Assembly (NCBI GenBank): GCA_016743945.1
Contig: JADGFI010000034.1
Location: 1 to 64,000 of the forward strand
Length of the DNA: 64,000 nt
Source of the DNA: Desulfobacteraceae bacterium
Lineage (GTDB): Bacteria > Desulfobacterota > Desulfobacteria > Desulfobacterales > Desulfobacteraceae
Direction: 5' to 3'
Every line of letters starts with the position of its first letter. Within the stretch, counting starts at the first letter, position 1. The notes beneath the pieces were generated by a model, which worked only from the letters and a program-made list of their open reading frames with translations, searched no databases and had not been told where the DNA came from. Positions 50,884-58,686 of the stretch are shown here, in pieces. Both the position numbers and the translations under genes were made by a program.

Positions 50884-52947
50884 CTATTTCAAATGCTGTT
50901 CTATGAGTTCTGTAAAATCAAGCGCTTCGATCTGTCCTTCTTTTCCTGCAACCTTGATCGCATCCTGGAGATTCACCAGACAGAAAGGACACGCTGTTAC
51001 GATAACAGTTGCGCCGGCCTCGGCAGCCATATTCACTCTTAAAACACCCATTCTTGTATCTTCTTCCGGTTCGTAAAAAAGCATGAGACCGCCACCGCCG
51101 CAGCAAAAAGACCTGTCCCGACTCTTTTCAAGCTCAACCCGGGTCAATCCATTGATGGCATCAAGGGCCTGTCTCGGATCTTCATAAACCCCGTTGTGCC
51201 GTCCCAGGTAACACGGATCATGGTAGACATATACCTGGTCTGGATCCTGGCAGTCTTTAAGCGCCAACTCACCCGTGGCAATTTTTTCGGCCACCACCTG
51301 GCTGATATGCCGAACAGGGGGAAGACCTGTATAATCATTTTTCAGGGCGTTGTAGGCATGGGGATCTGCGGTGATGATCTGTTTAACCCCGGATTCTAAA
51401 ATAGCCTCTGTATTTTGTGCTTTCAAATCCTGGTACAGCATTTCCTCGCCAAACCGAAGCACCTCATTACCGCTGTCCTTTTCATCCTTGCCCAGGATAC
51501 CAAAATCAATGCCTGCCCGCTCAAGGATTATGGAGGTTCTTCTGGCAATCTCCTGGATATTGTCATCATAGGAGGTGATACTGTCTACAAAAAACAAGGT
51601 ATCCGCAGCATCCTTTCCCAGATCCTTAACGGTATGATGGGCTTTAAATTCTTTTTCATTGGCCCAGTCTGCCCGTTTTTTCTCCATTTTGCCATAGGGA
51701 TTACCGCGTTTTTCCAGGGCCTTTAAGGGCTTTTGCAGTGACTGGGGAACCATACCCTCATCCACCATACCCCTGCGCATATCCACTATTTTATCGATGT
51801 ATTCAATACCAAGGGGACATTCTTCCTCACAGGCCCCGCAGGTGGTGCAGGACCAGATTTCATCTTCCGTGAAAATATCTTCCACCAACAGCTTGCTCTT
51901 GTATATCTCACCGGACATGGGATAATTTTTAAACATCAAATCCCTGGCCTTAATGGTGATAAATCTTGGGGAAAGAGGCCTTCCCACGGCATTGGCAGGA
52001 CATTGATCCGAACATCTGCCGCAATCGGCACAGGAATAAAAATCGAGCATGTGCTTCCAGGTAAAATCTTCCAGTCGTTTAACACCAAAGGATTCAAGGT
52101 TATCCAGTTCTTCGTCTTTAATTCCGTGCTGAACCGGCTTGATATTCCCTTTTCCAACTCTCATGAAAAAGACATTAAAAACAGAGGTGATGACATGGAA
52201 ATGCTTGCCCATGGGCAAAAAGCAAAGGAAAAAGAAAAAGGCCAGGTCATGGACATAATACATGAAAATATGCATACCCTGGAGAAATTCCAGGGAAGCC
52301 GATGAGAGCATCCCTTTAAAAATCCAAACCAGAGAAAGAGGCGCTAGAAAGTGTGCCTGACCGGTTACCTGGAAGGTATAGGCAATTTCCGAAGCCTCGA
52401 ACAGGCTTTCAGATATCATCAGGGTTGAAATAATACCCAGTACAAAAACCGCTTCTGCCGTATGATCCTTACCGAGCGTTTCCGGAACCGCATACCGTTT
52501 GGGTTTATAGATACCCCTGCGAATGGCGGCAATAATACAGGCAACCAAAACAAAGGTGGCGGCATAATCTTTAAAAAAATTGTACACAGACCCAAGCAAT
52601 CCACCGAATCCGGGTAAAACAAACCCATCGGAAAGCCCTATCACCACCAGGGATGTGGAGCGAAGGGACAACACCAGAAAACCAAAAAAAATAACAATAT
52701 GCAACACGCCTGCCAACATATATCGGGGGTGACGGAACTGGCCCAGCCAGATGACCAGAAGATTTTTGATGCGCTGGTCAATCCTGTCGAACCGGCTATC
52801 CGGAGCAGCCCTTACCAGGGGCGCAATTCGCCGGGCCATAATATAAACAAACAAACCGATTCCAATAACCGGCACAATAAACGAAAGGATGGCGGTCGGG
52901 AAAAACCCGAATAATTTATAACTCGCCGGACCAATGATGGATGACAT
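50884..52947 (-). CDS. Membrane-bound Fe-S oxidoreductase (FadF/ETF:quinone-oxidoreductase-like)
   Basis: 687 residues. Residues 1-260 hold about six membrane helices resembling the heme-binding gamma subunit of nitrate reductase (His residues in GQFRHPRYMLAGVLHIVIFFG and later helices). Two [4Fe-4S] motifs follow: CADCGRCSDQCPANA near 308 and CTTCGACEEECPLGI near 370. Two CCG domains are near the C-terminus: HDPCYLGRHNGVYEDPR with CCGGGGLM, and ACPFCLVNLQDA. This build (HdrD/FadF type) passes electrons between ETF and menaquinone. First gene of the operon with etfBA and under the probable TetR control. Confidence 0.9.
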   Translation of the reverse strand: MSSIIGPASYKLFGFFPTAILSFIVPVIGIGLFVYIMARRIAPLVRAAPDSRFDRIDQRIKNLLVIWLGQFRHPRYMLAGVLHIVIFFGFLVLSLRSTSLVVIGLSDGFVLPGFGGLLGSVYNFFKDYAATFVLVACIIAAIRRGIYKPKRYAVPETLGKDHTAEAVFVLGIISTLMISESLFEASEIAYTFQVTGQAHFLAPLSLVWIFKGMLSSASLEFLQGMHIFMYYVHDLAFFFFLCFLPMGKHFHVITSVFNVFFMRVGKGNIKPVQHGIKDEELDNLESFGVKRLEDFTWKHMLDFYSCADCGRCSDQCPANAVGRPLSPRFITIKARDLMFKNYPMSGEIYKSKLLVEDIFTEDEIWSCTTCGACEEECPLGIEYIDKIVDMRRGMVDEGMVPQSLQKPLKALEKRGNPYGKMEKKRADWANEKEFKAHHTVKDLGKDAADTLFFVDSITSYDDNIQEIARRTSIILERAGIDFGILGKDEKDSGNEVLRFGEEMLYQDLKAQNTEAILESGVKQIITADPHAYNALKNDYTGLPPVRHISQVVAEKIATGELALKDCQDPDQVYVYHDPCYLGRHNGVYEDPRQALDAINGLTRVELEKSRDRSFCCGGGGLMLFYEPEEDTRMGVLRVNMAAEAGATVIVTACPFCLVNLQDAIKVAGKEGQIEALDFTELIEQHLK

Positions 52948-52977
52948 TACTACCTCCCCAATATTTGCTTTCCAAAA

Positions 52978-52993
52978 ATGAATTTAAACGCAT
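52978..52993. promoter_or_regulatory. Degenerate TetR-type operator upstream of the Fe-S oxidoreductase/etfBA operon
   Basis: ATGAAT-TTAA-ACGCAT, matching the intact ATGAAT-N4-ATTCAT sites nearby in the left half and in CAT at the right end. It is 31-46 nt upstream of the operon's first ATG. Confidence 0.35.
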
Positions 52994-53074
52994 TAGCTTT
53001 AATAAACATGACCCTTGCCGTCAAGTAAAAACCCGTATTTACTAAATTTTTCCCATTTATATATTGTATAATAT

Positions 53075-53659
53075 TTACCCCCCTCTGACACCGGTCAGAT
53101 AGAGATCCACAAGGGGATCTGCCATGGCTACCAAATCATAACGGCCATCGGCGGAAACCCAGGTACTGATAACCCCTTCCACAGCCCCCAGAATAAACCG
53201 TTTCACAAGCCCGACAAAAAGATCCTGACGCATGGATCCTTCAACCTGACCTTGTTCGATGATATCTGACAAAAGGTCCAGGTACATTTTTGAGATATCC
53301 TTTATCTGGGATTCGATGTCCCGGAGGTATCTGACCTCGGACTGAAAAATAGTGGCCATGTTTCTATCATTTTGAAATTCCTGCAGGTGACACCTTATTA
53401 AATTTCTCAGTTTGGTTTCTGCATTCCGGCCATCCACAACCGCAGCATTCATTTTTTTAAACACATCCTGTGTTTTAAAGTTAATAAATTGATAGAGAAT
53501 ATCATCTTTATTTTTAAAATACAGGTATAATGTGCCGTCAGCAACCCCTGCTTTCCCGGCTATCTGGGAGATAGTGGCCTTATGAAATCCGAATTCTGCA
53601 AACACGGCTCCGGCACTGTTCAGTATCTTATGATATTTTTCCGATTTATTTTTTTGCAT
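53075..53659 (-). CDS. TetR-family regulator (FadR-like)
   Basis: 194 residues. N-terminal TetR HTH: ILNSAGAVFAEFGFHKATISQIAGKAGVADGTLYLYFKNK in consecutive segments, then a C-terminal ligand domain. It resembles FadR-type acyl-CoA-responsive regulators, fitting the adjacent ETF genes. Start placed at 53659 (a TTG at 53668 with GGTGGG upstream is the alternative). The longer frame would run through a perfect inverted repeat that looks like its own operator. Divergent from the aldolase-like gene. Confidence 0.85.
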   Translation of the reverse strand: MQKNKSEKYHKILNSAGAVFAEFGFHKATISQIAGKAGVADGTLYLYFKNKDDILYQFINFKTQDVFKKMNAAVVDGRNAETKLRNLIRCHLQEFQNDRNMATIFQSEVRYLRDIESQIKDISKMYLDLLSDIIEQGQVEGSMRQDLFVGLVKRFILGAVEGVISTWVSADGRYDLVAMADPLVDLYLTGVRGG

Positions 53660-53692
53660 TTTTTGCAATCTGATCCCACCTCTCCTGGCTCG

Positions 53693-53710
53693 AATGAATA
53701 TTAATTCATT
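53693..53710. promoter_or_regulatory. TetR operator (autoregulatory)
   Basis: AATGAAT-ATTA-ATTCATT, a perfect 7-bp inverted repeat with a 4-nt spacer, about 35 nt before the tetR start. It resembles the TGAAT-N-ATTCA boxes of FadR-type TetR regulators. Confidence 0.65.
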
Positions 53711-53863
53711 ATTTAACAAAAGATTTTGCCAAAAGTCAAGACCATAATATTTTATAGAAGAATAGAAATGTAAATAATAAATAGCTTGTCTTTACATGGA
53801 CTTATATAAAATTGAACTTCGCGACAAAGAATAACACCCTAGGTTTTTAAGAAAAAAATATCT

Positions 53864-53879
53864 ATGAATAGTAATTCAT
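53864..53879. promoter_or_regulatory. TetR operator upstream of the aldolase-like gene
   Basis: ATGAAT-AGTA-ATTCAT, the same inverted repeat as in front of tetR, 79 nt before the start at 53958. Confidence 0.6.
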
Positions 53880-53957
53880 TATTTAAATTTTCTTGATTTT
53901 AGCGCTTTTTCATGACAAAAAAGAAGAATATATTGTAAAAAAATCCAGGAGAAAAAC

Positions 53958-55250
53958 ATGACCATTTCAAATAAATATTCAGAAGCGTTTGAAACTGCCC
54001 TTGACTACGGCAGACCCCCAAACATAAAAAAAATATTCCCCAATTCAAAAGCCCTTATTGTCAGCGGCAAATACATTGACCAGGCCATGCTAAAAAAAGG
54101 GAACTGTATGACCATTGCCGCAAATGCCAGGAGTTCCTTTGTCCTGAGAGGAACCCTTGCTGCTGCCCAGAGAGCTAATGCAGCCGTCATTATCGAAATT
54201 GCAAGATCAGAAGGCGGCACCAATGCATATTGCCCCATAAGCCTATGGAATATGGCCCGACAAACCGATGCCATAATGAATGAACTGGGAATTACCATCC
54301 CGGTGGCCATCCATGCCGACCACTTTGGCATAAAGAAACCAGAAGATATTGAACCGGCAAAAACAGAAATTGAGTCCCTGTTTGATGCCGGAATTACCTC
54401 CATTGCCATTGATGCGTCCCATATGCAAGACGACCAGAACCTGCTGGCAAACATTGAACTCAATCCATTTGTTCCCGATTGGGCCGGACTTGAAACAGAG
54501 GTAGGTGAAATCAAGGGAACCCTGGGCCTTTCCACGGCTGAAGAGGCATTGTTTCTCATCCAGGGGCTCAATGCCCACACTATCTTCCCGGACTGGATTG
54601 CATTGAACAACGGCACCACCCACGGGATTGAAGAAAGCGGCGCCGGCATTGACGTCCAACTCACCGCTCAAATCCACAAAACCCTTGCCCCCTATGGCAT
54701 ATCCGGGGCCCAGCACGGGACATCTGGAAATAATTCCGACAAACTGCGGGCCATTGCATCCGACACCAGCACCACAAAAGCCAATGTTGCCACAGCCCTT
54801 CAGATGGTTTCCTGGGGAATTAAAGTCAATGACTATGGAAATGCCATTCTGGACGACACCGGAAATTTCATCAAAGAAAAAGGCAAGGGACTTACACAAG
54901 AGATGTGGTCTAAAATGCAGGCCTTTGCAACCGAAAACGGGTTAAAGGGCGGGGACGTTAAAAAACTGAACCTTCCCTTTGAAAATTATTTATTGGCCCT
55001 GCCCCAAGAAATCCGCCAACGGATGGCAAAAAATGTTGAAAACTTTGTTTATACCCTGCTGACCGAGGTATTTAATGCCACGGATACGGCTGATATTCTG
55101 ATTGGACAAATTTTAGCAACAAAATCCCACACACCTGGCCCCAAAACAAAAAAAATTGAATCAAGAACAGACTGGACCCAGGAAAAAATAATGAAACGAG
55201 CTTGCAATATCATATCTGATAAGGGTCCTGACGGTAATTTTGATGATTAA
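53958..55250 (+). CDS. Class II fructose-bisphosphate aldolase-like protein
   Basis: 430 residues, longer than the usual 280-360. Zinc and catalytic features of class II aldolases are present in altered form: VAIHADHFG (usually H-x-DHG), SIAIDASHMQDDQN, ETEVGEIKGT, ALNNGTTHG and AQHGTSGNNSDKL. The N-terminus and a 90-residue C-terminal tail are unlike the short enzymes. It probably cleaves or forms a ketose bisphosphate, but the specificity is uncertain. AGGAG precedes the ATG. A TetR operator identical to that of the ETF-linked regulator lies upstream, so it may belong to the same regulon. Confidence 0.8.
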   Translation: MTISNKYSEAFETALDYGRPPNIKKIFPNSKALIVSGKYIDQAMLKKGNCMTIAANARSSFVLRGTLAAAQRANAAVIIEIARSEGGTNAYCPISLWNMARQTDAIMNELGITIPVAIHADHFGIKKPEDIEPAKTEIESLFDAGITSIAIDASHMQDDQNLLANIELNPFVPDWAGLETEVGEIKGTLGLSTAEEALFLIQGLNAHTIFPDWIALNNGTTHGIEESGAGIDVQLTAQIHKTLAPYGISGAQHGTSGNNSDKLRAIASDTSTTKANVATALQMVSWGIKVNDYGNAILDDTGNFIKEKGKGLTQEMWSKMQAFATENGLKGGDVKKLNLPFENYLLALPQEIRQRMAKNVENFVYTLLTEVFNATDTADILIGQILATKSHTPGPKTKKIESRTDWTQEKIMKRACNIISDKGPDGNFDD

Positions 55251-55259
55251 AAAAAAATC

Positions 55260-55287
55260 TAAAGTTTTGGTTTTCCCCTTCCGATAG
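55260..55287 (+). promoter_or_regulatory. Sigma-28 (FliA) promoter upstream of the flgM pair
   Basis: TAAAGTTT (55260-55267), a 12-nt spacer, and TCCGATAG (55280-55287), close to the FliA consensus TAAAGTTT-N11-GCCGATAA. It lies 22 nt before the first ATG. Confidence 0.75.
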
Positions 55288-55308
55288 AGTTTTTAAGGAG
55301 AAAATTAA

Positions 55309-55734
55309 ATGCAGATACCTTCGTATCAAATACAAAATGTCCTAAAGGTGTACTCAAAGCAATTGAGCCAGGGCAAAATGTTGAGCAGAAACAACAAATT
55401 CGGTGTTGCCAATAAAGTATCTGCTGACAGCGTTACCATCTCCTCTGAAGGAAAGCGACAGACCATCATAGATAAAGTTGCCGCCAACATTGTCGATAAG
55501 ATAATCACTGAAGGGCCCAAAGAAGAAAACGAAGCACAGATTACAAGCCAAATTGAACGTGAACTGGGTAAAAAAATAAATTTCTCCAAGGACAAAACCC
55601 AGTTCACCTACACCACCATTGACGACAACAACAACAAAAGCACCAAGACTCTGTCTGTTGAAGATTCTCAGTTTGTTGTAAAAAGAATGACAGAATTGGC
55701 ACGCCAGGTCGCTGACAACAATATGGAATCTTAA
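55309..55734 (+). CDS. DVU0524-like FlgM-associated protein
   Basis: 141 residues. Begins MQIPSYQIQNVLKVYSKQL and contains SADSVTISSEGKRQTIIDKVA, then a C-terminal region of charged helices (SQFVVKRMTELARQVADNN). I recognise it as the conserved partner encoded just before flgM in sulfate reducers (DVU0524 family); its biochemical role is not known. It is cytoplasmic with no membrane segment. Driven by the sigma-28-type promoter and followed 14 nt later by flgM with AAAGGAGG between. Confidence 0.75.
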   Translation: MQIPSYQIQNVLKVYSKQLSQGKMLSRNNKFGVANKVSADSVTISSEGKRQTIIDKVAANIVDKIITEGPKEENEAQITSQIERELGKKINFSKDKTQFTYTTIDDNNNKSTKTLSVEDSQFVVKRMTELARQVADNNMES

Positions 55735-55748
55735 AGGAGGCACCTCTT

Positions 55749-56063
55749 ATGAAAATATCCAATTCCCCACAAAATTATATCAATCAAACATATGCAAACC
55801 AGATAAGCCCAGCTGCCAACAGCCCCTCAAAGTTGGAAAAATCGGTTGACGAACCGACAATTGCAACTTCATCGGACAGTTTAAACATTTCCCCAACCAC
55901 AAGGGATCTACAAAAGATATCCGCATCCATGGATACGGAACCCACGGATAGAACACAGCTGGTGGAAGATTTAAAACAGCAAGTCCAGGCAGGTCAATAC
56001 ACCGTTAATGCAGAACAGGTTGCGGAAAAAATGGTCGGCTCCCTCATGGATGAACTGGGATAA
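55749..56063 (+). CDS. flgM: Anti-sigma-28 factor FlgM
   Basis: 104 residues. The unstructured N-terminal half is followed by the FlgM helix region: TDRTQLVEDLKQQVQAGQYTV then NAEQVAEKMVGSLMDEL. It holds FliA inactive until the hook is complete, then is exported. The sigma-28-type promoter in front gives the usual feedback loop. Other flagellar genes are not in the window. Confidence 0.92.
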   Translation: MKISNSPQNYINQTYANQISPAANSPSKLEKSVDEPTIATSSDSLNISPTTRDLQKISASMDTEPTDRTQLVEDLKQQVQAGQYTVNAEQVAEKMVGSLMDELG

Positions 56064-56176
56064 AAGAGAACTTTTTTCCCGGTTCCTTTTTTTCCCAAAT
56101 CCGTTATTCCCGGCAAAACTCTTCAAACCAATTGAAATATTAGCCTTTTTCGTAAAAACAAAATCATGTCTAAATC

Positions 56177-56192
56177 TGGCACGTCTTTTGCT
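56177..56192 (+). promoter_or_regulatory. Sigma-54 promoter
   Basis: TGGCAC-GTCTT-TTGCT, an exact match to the -24/-12 consensus with GG and GC separated by 10 nt. It is 76 nt before the next gene. A short tandem repeat, ATAAAGCGTC twice, follows at about 56200-56220. Confidence 0.75.
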
Positions 56193-56267
56193 ATTTTAAT
56201 ATAAAGCGTCATAAAGCGTCATAAAGATATCCTAATAAAAAGATGTTTGAACGAAAAGGAGGTCCGC

Positions 56268-56741
56268 ATGGTAAATATAAATCACATAAATGAACTGACA
56301 CAATCAATGGGCGTGCCCGCTGTTGGCACACCCAAGACAGAGAAAGCAGGCGGTTTCGAAACTGTTCTGACCCAGGCCCTGGGTCAAGCAGGTCAAACCG
56401 ATGAAACGGAGCCGCCCGGGATGGAAACTACAGCAGCGACTGCTTTAGGAGAAATACCCTCAACCGGTCTGTATTTGAAAGATCAATCCGACATTGTTTC
56501 CGGAAAGACAGATGCACTTTTAGGATTGCTGGATGCCTATTCAAACAAGCTCGAAAATCCGGACGTCACTCTTAAAAGTATTGCCCCTATTTTGGAACAG
56601 ATCAATCAGAAGGCTGACAGTCTGCTCAAGGAGTCCATATCCCTTGGTGCTGGGAATACACTCAAAGACATTGCGACCCAGGCAGTAATTGCCGCCCAGA
56701 CCGAATATGTACGTTTTCAGAGGGGAGATTATGTGTCATAG
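56268..56741 (+). CDS. Hypothetical protein in the flagellar-type regulon
   Basis: 157 residues, no family recognised. A low-complexity Thr/Glu/Gly-rich segment (about 25-60) is followed by a helical C-terminal half (LGLLDAYSNKLENPD; SIAPILEQINQKADSLLKES; TLKDIATQAVIAAQTEYVR). No signal peptide or membrane segment. AAGGAGG sits 4-5 nt before the ATG at 56268. Preceded by a consensus sigma-54 promoter and flgM, so a late or structural flagellar accessory role is a reasonable guess. It overlaps mazG tail to tail by 13 nt. Confidence 0.65.
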   Translation: MVNINHINELTQSMGVPAVGTPKTEKAGGFETVLTQALGQAGQTDETEPPGMETTAATALGEIPSTGLYLKDQSDIVSGKTDALLGLLDAYSNKLENPDVTLKSIAPILEQINQKADSLLKESISLGAGNTLKDIATQAVIAAQTEYVRFQRGDYVS

Positions 56742-57577
56742 CGCAGCTTTGCCTGTTGCCAATGCAGTTCTTTTTCTTCTGAAGACAAGCGTTTAAGGTC
56801 TATCTTCTTTTGGACGAAATGCTGTTCCATCAACCTGAACCGCCCTTCAAATTTAGCCGTAGAACTTGCAAGGGCGGTTTCCGGATGAAAACCGGCAAAC
56901 CTTGCCACATTCACCAGGGAAAACAAGATGTCACCAAACTCCATCATGGCCTCATCCTGGCTTTGTGTCGCCAATGCTGTTTCAAACTCCTGAATTTCTT
57001 CTTTTACCGTATCCAATACCTGGTGAATATTCTCCCAGTCAAACCCTTCTTTAACAGCAGATTTGGACACTTTCAACGCCCGCAATAATCCGGGCATTCC
57101 TTTGGGTACTGAATCCAGGGCAGAAACGACCCCCACGGTTTGTTCATCTTGATCTAAGGTCTTGGAGCGGGCCCCGGGGTCATTTTTTTGGGAGTGTTTT
57201 TTTGCATTTTCTTTTTCCCCGGCCTTAATTTGATCCCATTGCCGGTGCAATTCTTCGTCTGTCCGAACAATGGCTGTATCATATACATGGGGATGACGCC
57301 GGATCATTTTTTCGGAAATGCCGGTAATCACATCAGAAAAATCGAACCGATTGTTTTCAGTAAAAATCTCAAGGATAAACAGAAGCTGAAATACAACATC
57401 CCCCAGTTCTTCACAAATATTATCCGTGTCATCATTAACAATCGCTTCTTCCAGTTCATACAATTCTTCTGCCAGGCATTTCCACATGGTAACCGGGGTC
57501 TGTTTCTGGTCCCAGACACATCCGTTTTTACCCCTGAGCCTGCGGATAATTTCCAAAAGAGGGACTATAGTTTCCAA
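56729..57577 (-). CDS. mazG: Nucleoside triphosphate pyrophosphohydrolase MazG
   Basis: 282 residues with the two-domain MazG layout. First domain: RLRGKNGCVWDQKQTPVTM, CLAEELYELEEAI and EELGDVVFQLLF (EExxE-x12-ExxD metal site). Second domain: VKEEIQEFETAL and EFGDILFSLVNVARF. It removes damaged or excess NTPs. A 60-residue charged insert (GEKENAKKHSQKNDPG) separates the domains. It starts with TTG inside the end of cvpA, overlapping by 13 nt. Confidence 0.92.
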   Translation of the reverse strand: METIVPLLEIIRRLRGKNGCVWDQKQTPVTMWKCLAEELYELEEAIVNDDTDNICEELGDVVFQLLFILEIFTENNRFDFSDVITGISEKMIRRHPHVYDTAIVRTDEELHRQWDQIKAGEKENAKKHSQKNDPGARSKTLDQDEQTVGVVSALDSVPKGMPGLLRALKVSKSAVKEGFDWENIHQVLDTVKEEIQEFETALATQSQDEAMMEFGDILFSLVNVARFAGFHPETALASSTAKFEGRFRLMEQHFVQKKIDLKRLSSEEKELHWQQAKLRYDT

Positions 57578-58086
57578 TTTGCTTTAATTCCTTCTAAATG
57601 TTTAGAAAAATCGGTTTTCATGTTTTGAGATAAAAACAATGTCATTGCGTTTGCGACCCTTGAAACATAGGGAACCGTTTTGGAGCCAGATAAAAACTGT
57701 GCATTGTCCGGAATGAATGTCATCATCATGATAAATAAAACCGAAACGATCAACCCCCCCTTGGCAGTGCCAAAAACCAACCCAAAAAACCGGTCCACCC
57801 ATCCGAGAAAAACAAGACGTAAAAGCTTACGGATCAAGGCGGCAAGCAAGCCGATTAAAATAAGGATACCGCAGAAGAGTACGAAAAAACAGATCAGGCT
57901 CCTGACACCGGGTGTTTCGACAAAAGCTTCAAGGTGCGGCGTTAATATTTGATAATAGGTATTCGCGCCATAAAACCCCACAACAACCCCGATAATACCC
58001 GAGACTTCCCGGATCAACCCCTTAAAATAACCCATGATCATACAAAATAAAATAATCACCAGGACGAGCACATCAAAACCGTTCAT
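57565..58086 (-). CDS. CvpA-family membrane protein
   Basis: 173 residues with four hydrophobic segments: FDVLVLVIILFCMIMGYFKG, then IIGVVVGFYGANTYY, then LICFFVLFCGILILIGLLAA and VFGTAKGGLIVSVLFIMMM. The pattern GLIREVSGIIG and VDRFFGLVFGTAKG is typical of CvpA. Its role is poorly defined (colicin V production, envelope homeostasis). Upstream of mazG and overlapping it. Confidence 0.85.
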   Translation of the reverse strand: MNGFDVLVLVIILFCMIMGYFKGLIREVSGIIGVVVGFYGANTYYQILTPHLEAFVETPGVRSLICFFVLFCGILILIGLLAALIRKLLRLVFLGWVDRFFGLVFGTAKGGLIVSVLFIMMMTFIPDNAQFLSGSKTVPYVSRVANAMTLFLSQNMKTDFSKHLEGIKANWKL

Positions 58087-58206
58087 TTTTCCCCTTATAT
58101 AGAACTCATAGACAATTGGCTCAAAGAGTCAACAGATACCAATTTACCGGTTTTTTAGTCAAGTTTTTTATTGACCTTTAGAAAAATAAAATGCACCCTA
58201 GGCCCC

Positions 58207-58686
58207 ATGAACAATATTGAATTTCAAAACCTTGAACTGACCCAAAAACTCTTTGGCTACCATAACACCCACCTGGAGGAAATCAACCCCTACCTGCAAC
58301 CCTTGTATGATGCCTTGTATGATATGCTTGATTTTGAGAAAGTCAGGGCTTATATTGAACAGGAAACAATTGAAATTGCCCCCATTGCGTTTATGAGGGG
58401 ACGGACCTTGAACAATGCATTCATTATTTTAGATGAGGCACAAAATACGACTTCAGAACAAATGAAAATGTTTTTAACCCGGCTTGGATATGGGTCCAAA
58501 GCCATTGTCACCGATGACATCACCCAAATTGACCTGGCAACCGGAAAAAAGTCCGGTCTAATCGAGGCAAAAAAACGCCTCACCCGAATAAAGGGGATTG
58601 AGTTTGTTACCTTTACCAAGGAAGATGTGGTAAGACATCCCCTTGTTTCCAACATCATAGATGCGTATGAAAAAAACAAAAACTGA
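58207..58686 (+). pseudogene. phoH: PhoH-like protein with an internal in-frame deletion removing the P-loop
   Basis: 159 residues against about 320 in the family. The first 28 residues ([20 protein letters not shown]) match the PhoH N-terminus, and the rest matches the C-terminal half ([61 protein letters not shown]). The central 150 or so residues, including the FGIGPAGTGKT Walker A loop, are gone, joined in frame at [10 protein letters not shown]. Walker B (IILDEAQ) remains. It cannot bind ATP normally. The position before pgpH and ybeY is the usual one for phoH. A true deletion or an assembly collapse are both possible. Confidence 0.8.

Noticed and set aside
56200-56226. Tandem ATAAAGCGTC repeat as a second sigma-28 promoter
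   Set aside because: The CCGATA-type -10 element is missing; the sigma-54 match just upstream explains the promoter.
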